64,000 nucleotides of DNA from Microtetraspora fusca (lineage in GTDB: Bacteria > Actinomycetota > Actinomycetes > Streptosporangiales > Streptosporangiaceae). How positions within the stretch are numbered: position 1 is the first letter of the stretch; every line of letters starts with the position of its first letter. The stretch is from the NCBI RefSeq assembly GCF_001570365.1, contig NZ_BBYK01000061.1:62001-126000 (forward strand). The letters are read 5' to 3'. This document shows positions 35,337-42,963 of the stretch, one piece after another. Under the pieces are notes generated by a model. It was not told the DNA's origin. It worked only from the letters and a program-made list of their open reading frames with translations, and made no database searches. The position numbers and the translations under genes were made by a program.

Positions 35337-36118
35337 CCGGGCCCGACGTCACCTGGGGGATGCCCGCCTTCGCGCCGCTCTACGGAGCGGGCGAGGAGCA
35401 GGTGACCCTCGACTGGCTGACAGTGGAGTACGCGACCTCGCCCGAGATCGTCGGCGGCGTCCTGCCCCCGCCGCTGCGGGCACCGGCGAGCCCGGCGGTG
35501 ATGTTGTGGTTCGCCCGGTTCAAGGACCCCACCTTCTCGCGCGCCGACGGCACGAGCGAGCGGCGCCCGTCGTACACCCAGGCCGGGGTGTGCGTGACCT
35601 GCGAGCACCACGGCGAGCTCGGCGCGTACGCGGTCGAGACGTTCATCCCGGGCCTGAACTACGGGATCTTCGGGCGGGAGGCGTTCGGGCTGCCGAAGAA
35701 GCAGGTGCGACAGGTCCTCGTCGAGCGCGACGGCGACGCGGTGACGGCGGGCGTCGTCATGGCCGACGGCGCGCCGCTGCTCGACGTGGCCGGACGGGTC
35801 GGAGATCCGGAGCCCGGGTCGGCCGTGCCGTCCTGGATCTCGCCGCACTTCACCCTCAAGCTCGTCCCCCGCGCGGACGGCCCCGGCTACGACATCAGCC
35901 GGCTGGTACGCATCCCGTTCGAGGTCACGCCCCTCTCCCCGGCGAGTCGCGGGGAGGCGGAACTCACCTTCCACCCCCGGGATTCCGATCCCGTGCACCT
36001 GCTACGGCCCGTCTCGACGCCGAGGCTCTCCTGGGGCTCGGTCCACCTCGCCATCCGCTACGGCACCTACCTCGAACACTGCGACCGGTTCCCCGTCCTC
36101 GGGCGGCCCTCGTGGTAG
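35333..36118 (+). CDS. Acetoacetate decarboxylase-like protein (PF06314)
   Basis: 261 residues. GREAFGLPKKQVRQV carries the adjacent lysines that form the Schiff base in acetoacetate decarboxylase. Further conserved are PEIVGGVLPPPL near the start and the arginine/aspartate-rich end. Homologues outside solvent-producing clostridia act on other beta-keto or pyruvate-derived acids, including aldolase-dehydratase activities, so a different substrate is likely. It is coupled by a 4-nt overlap to the E1 beta gene. Confidence 0.85.
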   Translation: MTGPDVTWGMPAFAPLYGAGEEQVTLDWLTVEYATSPEIVGGVLPPPLRAPASPAVMLWFARFKDPTFSRADGTSERRPSYTQAGVCVTCEHHGELGAYAVETFIPGLNYGIFGREAFGLPKKQVRQVLVERDGDAVTAGVVMADGAPLLDVAGRVGDPEPGSAVPSWISPHFTLKLVPRADGPGYDISRLVRIPFEVTPLSPASRGEAELTFHPRDSDPVHLLRPVSTPRLSWGSVHLAIRYGTYLEHCDRFPVLGRPSW

Positions 36119-36166
36119 GGCCCCTCGACAAGCCCCCGGCAATGCCCCGGTCAGGAAGGACATGAC

Positions 36167-37534
36167 ATGAGCGGACACCCCCAGCCGCCGGACGCCGCCC
36201 CCAGGCCGTTCCGGAAGGCCGTCGCCGCCGCCGCCATCGGCAACTTCATCGAGTGGTACGACTTCGCCCTCTACGGCTTCTTCGCCAAAGCCATAGCGGA
36301 CACCTTCTTCCCCTCCGGCGACGCGCGCGCCTCGCTGCTGCTGACGTTCGCCGTCTTCGGCATGAGCTTCGTCGTCCGGCCCCTCGGCGGGCTGGTCTTC
36401 GGTTACATGGGCGACAGGATCGGCCGGCGGGCCAGCCTGTCGCTGATCGTCATCCTCATCTCGGTCGCCTCCGCGGCCATGGCCTTCGTGCCGGGTTACG
36501 ACGCGATCGGCATCGCCGCGCCGATCCTGATCTTCGCGCTCCGCTGCGTCCAGGGGATCTCGGCCGGCGGCGAGTGGGCCAGCTCCGCGTCGTACGTCGT
36601 CGAGCACGCGCCGCCCGGACGCCGGGCCTTCGCGGGGAGCTGGCAGACGAGCACGATCGCCCTCGGCATGCTGACGGCCGCCCTGTCGGCCGTCGCCGTC
36701 TCGCTGTCGATGGGCGCCGAGGCCGCCGCGTCGTGGGGGTGGCGGGTGCCATTCCTGGTCAGCCTCCCGCTGGGACTGGTCGGCCTCTACCTGCGGCTGC
36801 GCCTCGGGGAGAGCCCGGAGTTCGAGAAGGTCGATCCCGGCGAGGCCGAGAGGCGGCCGCTGCGCGCGACGCTCAGCCGCGACTGGCGCTCGATCCTGCT
36901 GATCGCCGGGCTCACCGCCGCGCCGACCATGTGCACCTACGTCCTGCTCGTCTACGGCCCGACGTTCCTGATGACCGACCTGGGGATGGACCCGCAGCAG
37001 GCCCGCCTCGCCGGCGTCGCGGGCTTCGCCTTCATGGCCGTCGCGGTCGTCCCCGCGTCGATGCTCAGCGACCGCTTCGGCCGCCGGCCGTTCCTGATCG
37101 CCGGCGCGATCTGGGTGGCGGTCTCGTCCCTGCTGACGCTCTCCCTGATGCACACGGGCCGCTGGTACCTGGTCGTGGCCGGGCTGATCCTCACGCTCAT
37201 CGGCGACGTCATGATGCTGGCCCCGCAACCGGCCCTGTTCTGCGAGCTGTTCCCGACCAGCCGCCGCACCAGCGGGGTGAGCATCGGATACAACCTCGGC
37301 GTGATCCTCTTCGGCGGTGCCGGGCCGTACATCGCCGGCACGCTCGTCGAGGTCACCGCGTCCACCTACGCCCCCGGGTGGTACCTCATGGGCGGCGCGA
37401 CGCTCAGCCTGATCGCCGCGACGATGACGCCCGAGACGCTGCGCACGTCGCTGCGCGACGGCGTGACCGGCCTCATCGGCCGGCGAGGAAACGACCCGGC
37501 GAACCTGTCGGTGCACGAGATCGCGGAAGCCTGA
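36167..37534 (+). CDS. MHS-family metabolite:H+ symporter
   Basis: 455 residues and 12 helices of the major facilitator superfamily. The signature FIEWYDFALYGFFA in helix 1, GDRIGRRASL after helix 2 and QGISAGGEW in helix 4 define the metabolite:H+ symporter group (ShiA, KgtP, ProP). The group imports organic acids, betaines or aromatic acids, which fits uptake of the substrate of this cluster. AGGAAGGA precedes the ATG. A TnpB element begins 11 bp after the stop. Confidence 0.92.
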   Translation: MSGHPQPPDAAPRPFRKAVAAAAIGNFIEWYDFALYGFFAKAIADTFFPSGDARASLLLTFAVFGMSFVVRPLGGLVFGYMGDRIGRRASLSLIVILISVASAAMAFVPGYDAIGIAAPILIFALRCVQGISAGGEWASSASYVVEHAPPGRRAFAGSWQTSTIALGMLTAALSAVAVSLSMGAEAAASWGWRVPFLVSLPLGLVGLYLRLRLGESPEFEKVDPGEAERRPLRATLSRDWRSILLIAGLTAAPTMCTYVLLVYGPTFLMTDLGMDPQQARLAGVAGFAFMAVAVVPASMLSDRFGRRPFLIAGAIWVAVSSLLTLSLMHTGRWYLVVAGLILTLIGDVMMLAPQPALFCELFPTSRRTSGVSIGYNLGVILFGGAGPYIAGTLVEVTASTYAPGWYLMGGATLSLIAATMTPETLRTSLRDGVTGLIGRRGNDPANLSVHEIAEA

Positions 37535-37545
37535 GGAAGAAGTCC

Positions 37546-37650
37546 GTGACTCCTCCGCTCCCTGAAGGGAGCGGCTTCTCGCTAAGCCGCTTCCGCAGCC
37601 TCACGAAGGGCAAGCCCTGCCCTGAGGATGTTGAGCGCCGCGTTCACGTC
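37546..37650 (-). ncRNA. Putative omega RNA (TnpB guide scaffold) 3' part
   Basis: On the minus strand the 3' end of tnpB runs into two alternative hairpins: GCGGCTT/AAGCCGC (37571-37590, spanning the tnpB stop) and CCGCTCCCT/AGGGAGCGG (37555-37574). GGAGTCAC then ends the scaffold. This is the usual arrangement in which the omega RNA overlaps the end of tnpB. The next ~20 nt (GGACTTCTTCCTCAGGCTTC, complement of 37526-37545) would be the guide and derive from the flanking symporter gene end. The 5' limit is arbitrary. Confidence 0.5.
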
Positions 37651-38772
37651 GGCGTGCGCGGTATGCCCGCACGCCATACAGATGAACTCGGCCTGGGTGA
37701 CGCGGTTCTCCTTCGCGCAGTGCCCGCAGCGGGCGCACGTACGAGAGGTATTGGCGGGGTTCACTGCGATCAGCTCTCGACCGGCGCTTTCAGCCTTGTG
37801 CGCGAGGACCGTCAGGAACACCCCCCAACCCGCGTCCACGATGCTCCGGTTCAACCCGGACTTCTGTGCGACGTTCCGGCCAGGGGCTTCGATCGTGCCG
37901 GACGCCGAGCGGGTCATGTTCGCGATCCGCAGGTCCTCATGCACGATCACGTCGTAGTCGCGGACCAACGCGAGCGCGGCCTTGTGCGCGCCGTCCAGGC
38001 GCCGGCGGCGGACCTTGGCGTGCAGGGCAGCGACACGCGCGGCCGCCTTGCGGCGGCGCTTGGAGCCCCGCCTCTTGCGGGCGAGAGCCTGCTGTGCCGC
38101 CGCGAGACGTCCGGCGGACGCGGCCAGGTGGCGCGGGTTGGCCAGGTGTTCCCCGTCGCTGGTGGTGACGAGCGAGGCCACGCCCATGTCCAGGCCGACG
38201 ACCGCACCGGTCGCAGGCAGGGCGTGCACGGACACGTCATCGCAGGAAAGAACCACATACCAGCGGTTGCCCTCCCGCTTGATACTGATCGTCTTCACCC
38301 GGCCGCGTATCGAGCGGTGCTGGTGCACACGCACATGCCCGATGCCCTGCAAACGGACGAACGTGGCGGTGGGGTGTTCGGGCTGGGAGTCCCACCGGCA
38401 GCCGTCGCCGTCCTTGGGCCACTCGACGGTGTCGAACCAGCCGCGTCCTTTGAAGCGCGGGAAGCCCGGCTTCTGCCCGACTTTGACACGGCGGAAGAAC
38501 GCGGCGAACGCCTTGTCCAGGCGGCGCAGGGTGGCCTGCTGGGAGGAGAACGACCACCGGCCCTGACCTGCGGGGTCATCGGAGCGGATGTGCTTCAGCT
38601 CGCCGGACTGGTCGCCGTAGCGCACGGTCACGCCCGCCTTGCGGTAGGCGGTACGGCGGTGCTCCAACGCCGCGTTGTACAACACCCGGTGATCTTCCAG
38701 GCACTGCGCGAGCGTGGCGGCCTGCTTGCCGGTAGGGCGCAGCAAGAACCTGTACGACCTGCGCACCCCCAC
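37582..38772 (-). CDS. tnpB: TnpB RNA-guided nuclease (IS200/IS605 family OrfB)
   Basis: 396 residues, apparently intact. The N-terminal helix-turn-helix region has RSYRFLLRPTGKQ and LYNAALEHRR. The RuvC-like catalytic aspartate is in VVGLDMGVASLVTT, the glutamate in VIVHEDLRIANM and the last aspartate in HADVNAALNILRAG. The zinc ribbon is CARCGHCAKENR...FICMACGH. All active-site residues are present, so nuclease activity is likely. The TAG stop lies inside the predicted omega-RNA hairpin. Confidence 0.93.
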   Translation of the reverse strand: MGVRRSYRFLLRPTGKQAATLAQCLEDHRVLYNAALEHRRTAYRKAGVTVRYGDQSGELKHIRSDDPAGQGRWSFSSQQATLRRLDKAFAAFFRRVKVGQKPGFPRFKGRGWFDTVEWPKDGDGCRWDSQPEHPTATFVRLQGIGHVRVHQHRSIRGRVKTISIKREGNRWYVVLSCDDVSVHALPATGAVVGLDMGVASLVTTSDGEHLANPRHLAASAGRLAAAQQALARKRRGSKRRRKAAARVAALHAKVRRRRLDGAHKAALALVRDYDVIVHEDLRIANMTRSASGTIEAPGRNVAQKSGLNRSIVDAGWGVFLTVLAHKAESAGRELIAVNPANTSRTCARCGHCAKENRVTQAEFICMACGHTAHADVNAALNILRAGLALREAAEAA

Positions 38773-38888
38773 CTCCCACGCTCAGTAACGAGATCGCCAC
38801 GCTATCGGCAGCCACCGACAAAACCCGAAGGGAGGGAGCGCGGATTCCCCCGCCAGCTGAAGCAGGCGGTCCCCTCCGCGCGGACCTG

Positions 38889-39893
38889 ATGGATCGACCG
38901 ACGATGCGCGCCGTGGTCCACGCGGGAGCGCCCGGCGTCGCCGGGTTCCGGCTGGCGGCGCTCCCCCGGCCGGAGCCCGGTCCCGGCCAGGTGCTGGTAC
39001 GGCTCCGCTACGCGGCCCTGAACCGGCACGACCTGTTCGTGGCGTTGGGGCGCGACGGCACCGAGCCCCCGCTGGTGATGGGCTCGGACGGCGCCGGCGA
39101 GGTGGTCGCGCTGGGTCCCGGCGCCGGCGGAGTCGCGGTGGGCGACGAGGTCGTCATCGATCCCACCCTCGGCTGGCCGACCGCCGACGATGTGCCCGTC
39201 GTTCCGGGCCTGCTCGGCGGCCCTCCGGACGGGACCCTCGCCGAGTACGTCGCGGTTCCGGCGGCGAACGTCCATGCCCGGCCCGAGGGGCTGGACTGGG
39301 CGGAGGCGGCGGCCATGCCGCTCGTGGCGGTCACGTCGTTCCGCGCCCTCTTCACCCGGGGCGCGCTGCGTTCCGGACAGCACGTGCTCATTCCGGCCGT
39401 GTCCAGCGGGGTGGGCACGATGTGCGTGCGGATGGCCCTCGCGGCGGGAGCCCGGGTGACCGCCGTCACCCGGAGCGCCGCGAAGGCCGAGGCGGCGCGA
39501 GCCCTGGGCGTCCACGAGGTGATCGTCGGGGGCGACGGCGGCTACGCCGCGCCGGACACCCCCGTCGATCTGGTGATCGACTCCGTGGGGGCGGCGTACT
39601 TCTCCTCGCATCTGGCGGCCCTGCGCTCCGGCGGGCGGCTGGTGACCCTCGGCGCGACGACCGGTCCCGACGTGTCTGTGTCATTGCGGGAGCTGTTCTT
39701 CCGGCAGATCAGCGTCATCGGCACCTCGGTGGGCAGCTCCGAGGAGTTCGCCCAGGCCATGGCCTTCGTACGGCGCCACGACCTGCGGCCGGTGGTTCAC
39801 GACGTACGACCGCTCGGCGAGGCCGTCGAGGCCCTGCACGACCTGCGGGAGAGCGGCCACTTCGGGAAGTCCGTCATCCGGATCTCGGACTGA
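38889..39893 (+). CDS. Zinc-less alcohol dehydrogenase / quinone oxidoreductase-like (MDR)
   Basis: 334 residues of the medium-chain reductase superfamily. GroES-like half: LRYAALNRHDLFVALGRDG and GSDGAGEVVALG. Rossmann half: VLIPAVSSGVGTMCVRMALAAGA with the nucleotide loop. The structural zinc cysteines are absent, as in quinone-oxidoreductase members. Family members begin near MRAVVH, so a start at 38904 is also possible; no clear ribosome site precedes either ATG, perhaps because the TnpB element landed just upstream. The substrate is unknown. Confidence 0.85.
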   Translation: MDRPTMRAVVHAGAPGVAGFRLAALPRPEPGPGQVLVRLRYAALNRHDLFVALGRDGTEPPLVMGSDGAGEVVALGPGAGGVAVGDEVVIDPTLGWPTADDVPVVPGLLGGPPDGTLAEYVAVPAANVHARPEGLDWAEAAAMPLVAVTSFRALFTRGALRSGQHVLIPAVSSGVGTMCVRMALAAGARVTAVTRSAAKAEAARALGVHEVIVGGDGGYAAPDTPVDLVIDSVGAAYFSSHLAALRSGGRLVTLGATTGPDVSVSLRELFFRQISVIGTSVGSSEEFAQAMAFVRRHDLRPVVHDVRPLGEAVEALHDLRESGHFGKSVIRISD

Positions 39894-39918
39894 GCGCCCT
39901 CCACTGTCACGGCGCGTT

Positions 39919-39932
39919 TGACAACGTTGTCA
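39919..39932. promoter_or_regulatory. LacI operator in front of the lacI-type gene
   Basis: TGACAACGTTGTCA is a perfect 14-bp palindrome 30 bp before the GTG of the LacI-type regulator. The identical sequence occurs in front of the sugar-transporter operon at 44302-44315. The central ACGT is typical for LacI-family operators. Confidence 0.85.
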
Positions 39933-39962
39933 TCACCTCTGAAATGCGGGATGATCCGGGAT

Positions 39963-41006
39963 GTGCCAGAGACGAGACGCGGTCGCCCGACCATGAACGA
40001 CGTCGCCGCCGCCGCGGGGGTGGCGCTCAAGACCGTGTCGAGGGTCGTCAACAACGAGCCCGGCGTGAACGCCTCCACCGCGGAGCGGGTCCACGCCGCC
40101 ATCGAGAGCCTCGGCTACCGGCGCAACGACGGCGCCAGGACGCTGCGCCGCGGCCGCACCGCGAGCATCGGCCTGGTGATCGAGGACGTCGCCGACCCGT
40201 TCTACTCCGGCCTGAGCAGGGCGGTCGAGGACATCGCGCTCGCCGAGGGCTGTCTGGTCTTCACCGGTTCGTCCGGTGAGGACCCGGCACGCGAGCGCGA
40301 GCTGGTGCTCGCCTTCTGCGCCCGGCGGGTGGACGGGCTGATCATCGTGCCCGCGGGCACCGACCACGACTACCTCACCCCCGAGGTCGAGGCCGGCATC
40401 GCGGCGGTGTTCGCCGACCGGCCGCCCGGCGCGGGCCCGGACGCGGACACGGTCGTCTGCGACAACGCGGGCGGCGCCCGCGCCGGCACCGAGCATCTGC
40501 TCGCCCACGGGCACCGCCGCATCGCGTTCCTCGCCGACGCGCCGTCGATCTTCACGGCGGCAGAGCGACTGCGCGGCTACCGGGAGGCCCTCGCCACGGC
40601 CGGCCTGCCGTACGACGAGGGGCTGGTCGCGATGGGCCGGCCCGACCAGGCGCGGGTGCTGGCCGACCTGCGGCGCCTGCTCCGGCTCGCCGACCCTCCG
40701 ACCGCGCTGTTCACCGGCAACGGCCAGATCACGGTCGCCACCCTGCGCGCCCTCGCCGGGACCGCGGGGCCCGCGCCCGTCCGCCAGGCGCCGTCGTCCG
40801 GGCCGGTCGCCATCATCGGCTTCGACGACTTCGAGCCGGCCGACCTGCTCGGCATCACCGTGATCGCGCAGGACCCGGCCGGCATGGGCCGGGCCGCGGC
40901 GGAGCTGCTCTTCCGCCGCCTGTCCGGCGAGAGCGGCCCGCCGCAGCGGCTGGAGCTGCCCACCCGCCTCGTCGTACGCGGATCGGGCGAGCGGCCCCCG
41001 GCCTGA
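39963..41006 (+). CDS. LacI-family transcriptional regulator
   Basis: About 347 residues. The helix-turn-helix and hinge are clear (TMNDVAAAAGVALKTVSRVVNNEPGV), followed by the periplasmic-binding-protein-like effector domain (IGLVIEDVADPFYSGL, FTGNGQITVATL). The GTG at 39963 is preferred because the regulator fold begins about eight residues later; upstream starts would overlap the operator. It lies tail-to-tail with the sugar ABC operon and shares an operator with it, so it is its likely repressor and is autoregulated. Confidence 0.92.
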   Translation: MPETRRGRPTMNDVAAAAGVALKTVSRVVNNEPGVNASTAERVHAAIESLGYRRNDGARTLRRGRTASIGLVIEDVADPFYSGLSRAVEDIALAEGCLVFTGSSGEDPARERELVLAFCARRVDGLIIVPAGTDHDYLTPEVEAGIAAVFADRPPGAGPDADTVVCDNAGGARAGTEHLLAHGHRRIAFLADAPSIFTAAERLRGYREALATAGLPYDEGLVAMGRPDQARVLADLRRLLRLADPPTALFTGNGQITVATLRALAGTAGPAPVRQAPSSGPVAIIGFDDFEPADLLGITVIAQDPAGMGRAAAELLFRRLSGESGPPQRLELPTRLVVRGSGERPPA

Positions 41007-41021
41007 CCCCGGCCCGAGAGT

Positions 41022-41912
41022 TCAGCCCTTCAGCGCGCCCGCCATGAGGCCGCGCATGAAGAACCGGCCGAGCAGCACGTACACGACCATGGTGGGGATC
41101 GACGCCAGGATGGCGGCGGCCATCTGCTGGCTGTACGGCACGGTCTGGGCGCCCGCGATGTTGTTGAGCATGACCGTCGTCGGCCACGAGCTGGGCGCGG
41201 TGAGGAAGACGGCGAACAGGAAGTCGTTCCACATCGACGTGAACTGCCAGATCACCACGACGGCGAACGCCGGGCCGGAGACCGGCAGGATGATCGACCG
41301 GAACGTCCGGAGCATGCCCGCGCCGTCCACCCTGGACGCCTCGACCAGCTCGTCCGGGATCGTCACGTAGTAGTTCCGGAAGATCAGCGTGCAGATCGGG
41401 ATGCCGTACACCACGTGGGCGAGCGTCAGCCCGGGGATCCCGCCGTAGAGCTGGACGCCGAGCGCGTCGCCGAGATTCACCATGAGCTGGACCAGCGGGA
41501 TCATCACGCCCTGGTACGGGATGAACATGCCGAACAGGAACAGGGTGAACACCAGGTCGGCGCCGGGGAACCGCCACTTCGACAGCACGTACCCGTTCAT
41601 CGAGCCGAGGACGGCGGAGATCACCGACCCCGGCACGGCGAGCAGCACGCTGTTGACGATGCCGGGCTGGAGCTTCTCCCACGCCACGCTCCACGCCTCG
41701 GTCGTCCAGACCTTCGGCAGGTTCCACGCCTGGGAGGGGTCGGCCTCCGAGAGCGGCTTGAAGCTGGTCACCACCAGCACGTAGACCGGGATCAGGAACA
41801 CCACGACGAAGACCAGCAGCAGCGCCGGCCGCACCCACCGGGCGAGCGCCGCCCGCCGCTGGGCCCGCGCCACCGGGTCCGCCCGCCGTACGGCCTCCTG
41901 CGCGACGCTCAT
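41022..41912 (-). CDS. Carbohydrate ABC transporter permease (MalG type)
   Basis: 296 residues, six membrane helices, with the EAA loop near EASRVDGAGMLRTFRSIILP. This is the second permease of a CUT1 importer and follows the MalF-type gene by 34 bp. No ATPase gene is present in the operon, so a shared MsiK-type ATPase elsewhere must energise it, as is usual in actinomycetes. The sugar is unknown. Confidence 0.93.
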   Translation of the reverse strand: MSVAQEAVRRADPVARAQRRAALARWVRPALLLVFVVVFLIPVYVLVVTSFKPLSEADPSQAWNLPKVWTTEAWSVAWEKLQPGIVNSVLLAVPGSVISAVLGSMNGYVLSKWRFPGADLVFTLFLFGMFIPYQGVMIPLVQLMVNLGDALGVQLYGGIPGLTLAHVVYGIPICTLIFRNYYVTIPDELVEASRVDGAGMLRTFRSIILPVSGPAFAVVVIWQFTSMWNDFLFAVFLTAPSSWPTTVMLNNIAGAQTVPYSQQMAAAILASIPTMVVYVLLGRFFMRGLMAGALKG

Positions 41913-41946
41913 GGCTCCTCCCCACGCGGTGCGTCGAGTCGCTCGC

Positions 41947-42840
41947 TCATGACCTGTTTCCCTTGCGCGCGTTCCACACCAGATACGGAATGACGAAGAC
42001 GGCGACCGAGAGCACGATGTACGCCGCGATCGTGGCCCCCTTGGCCGGGTCGTGCGAGTCGAAGACGGCCGTCCACATGAAGACCGCCGGCACGTCGGTG
42101 ATGATCTGCTTGCCGGACACCGCCACGATCAGGTCGAAGACCTTCAGCGAGATGTGCCCGAGGATGATCAGGGCCGACAGGGTCACCGGGCGCAGCATCG
42201 GCAGCACGATGTACCGGTAGACCTGCCACTCGCCGCATCCGTCCACCCGGGCGGACTCGCGCAGCTCGTCCGGCACGCCCCGGAAGCCCGCCAAGAACAA
42301 TGCCATGACATATCCGGACATCTGCCAGATCGCGGGGACCGCCATAGCGGCCATCCCCCAGTCCGGGTCGCGGAACCACTGCCACTGCAGGAAGTCCAGC
42401 CCGAGATGGCTGAACAGGCTGTTCAGCCCGACCGCCTGCTCCCCCGTGCCGCTGTTCATCAGCCACCGCCAGACCACGCCGGTGGCGATGAACGAGATGG
42501 CCATGGGGAACAGGTAGATCGCCCGGAACCCGCCCTCCCCGCGGATGCCCTTCTCCATCAGGAAGGCCAGGAACCAGCCGAGGACGAGCGCCCCGCCGAC
42601 GAAGACGACCGTGAAGACGATCGCGTGCCGGACCGAGATCCCCCACCGCTCCTGGTCCCAGATGCCGGTGAAGTTCTCCAGCCCGACGAAGCTCCCCTCC
42701 GAGATCTCGTCGTGCCGGTCGCTCATCGCGACCTTGAAGTTCCAGCCGAGCAGGCCGTACACGAAGACCGCGATGGCGACGATCGACGGCGACACCAGGA
42801 GCAGGCCGGGCAGCCACCTGCGCACCCGTCTCAATTGCAC
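41947..42840 (-). CDS. Sugar ABC transporter permease (MalF type)
   Basis: 297 residues, six helices, with the EAA loop ESARVDGCGEWQVYRYIVLP. It pairs with the MalG-type permease. It is separated from the upstream binding-protein gene by a 123-bp gap that carries two strong hairpins, which probably lower its expression relative to the binding protein. Confidence 0.93.
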   Translation of the reverse strand: MQLRRVRRWLPGLLLVSPSIVAIAVFVYGLLGWNFKVAMSDRHDEISEGSFVGLENFTGIWDQERWGISVRHAIVFTVVFVGGALVLGWFLAFLMEKGIRGEGGFRAIYLFPMAISFIATGVVWRWLMNSGTGEQAVGLNSLFSHLGLDFLQWQWFRDPDWGMAAMAVPAIWQMSGYVMALFLAGFRGVPDELRESARVDGCGEWQVYRYIVLPMLRPVTLSALIILGHISLKVFDLIVAVSGKQIITDVPAVFMWTAVFDSHDPAKGATIAAYIVLSVAVFVIPYLVWNARKGNRS

Positions 42841-42853
42841 CTCTCAACGTCGA

Positions 42854-42885
42854 GGACGCGCCCGCCCGGGGGCCGCGGCGCGTCC
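42854..42885 (-). terminator. Attenuating hairpin between binding-protein and permease genes (inner)
   Basis: GGACGCG (42854-42860) pairs with CGCGTCC (42879-42885) around an 18-nt GC-rich loop, just upstream of the MalF-type gene. Confidence 0.45.
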
Positions 42886-42911
42886 GATGTGCTCCGCGAG
42901 CGACGAGACCG

Positions 42912-42950
42912 CGGCGCGCGCCGGTCCGGGGCCGGAGTCGGCGCGCGCCG
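42912..42950 (-). terminator. Attenuating hairpin between binding-protein and permease genes (outer)
   Basis: GGCGCGCGCC occurs at 42913-42922 and at 42940-42949; the two copies are self-complementary and form a 10-bp stem right behind the binding-protein stop codon. It should stabilise the upstream mRNA and partly terminate transcription. Confidence 0.5.
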
Positions 42951-42963
42951 TACGGAGGTCAGG

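Larger units (their letters stand above)
37546..38880 (-). mobile_element. Lone TnpB element (IS1341 / IS605 type)
   Basis: A tnpB gene lies between two unrelated genes. There is no Y1 transposase gene, so this is an autonomous-transposase-less IS1341-type element. The right end is placed at about 37546 from the hairpin and GGAGTCAC terminus on the minus strand. The left end is not certain; the spacer up to about 38880 contains a CCGCC...GGCGG hairpin that may belong to it. No target duplication is expected for this family. Confidence 0.7.

Noticed and set aside
38830-38888. Second TnpB-type right end upstream of the oxidoreductase gene
   Set aside because: A CCGCC...GGCGG hairpin with GGGGGAATCC on the minus strand looks like the end of another IS605-type element, but no second transposase fragment adjoins it; it may simply be the left end of the present element.
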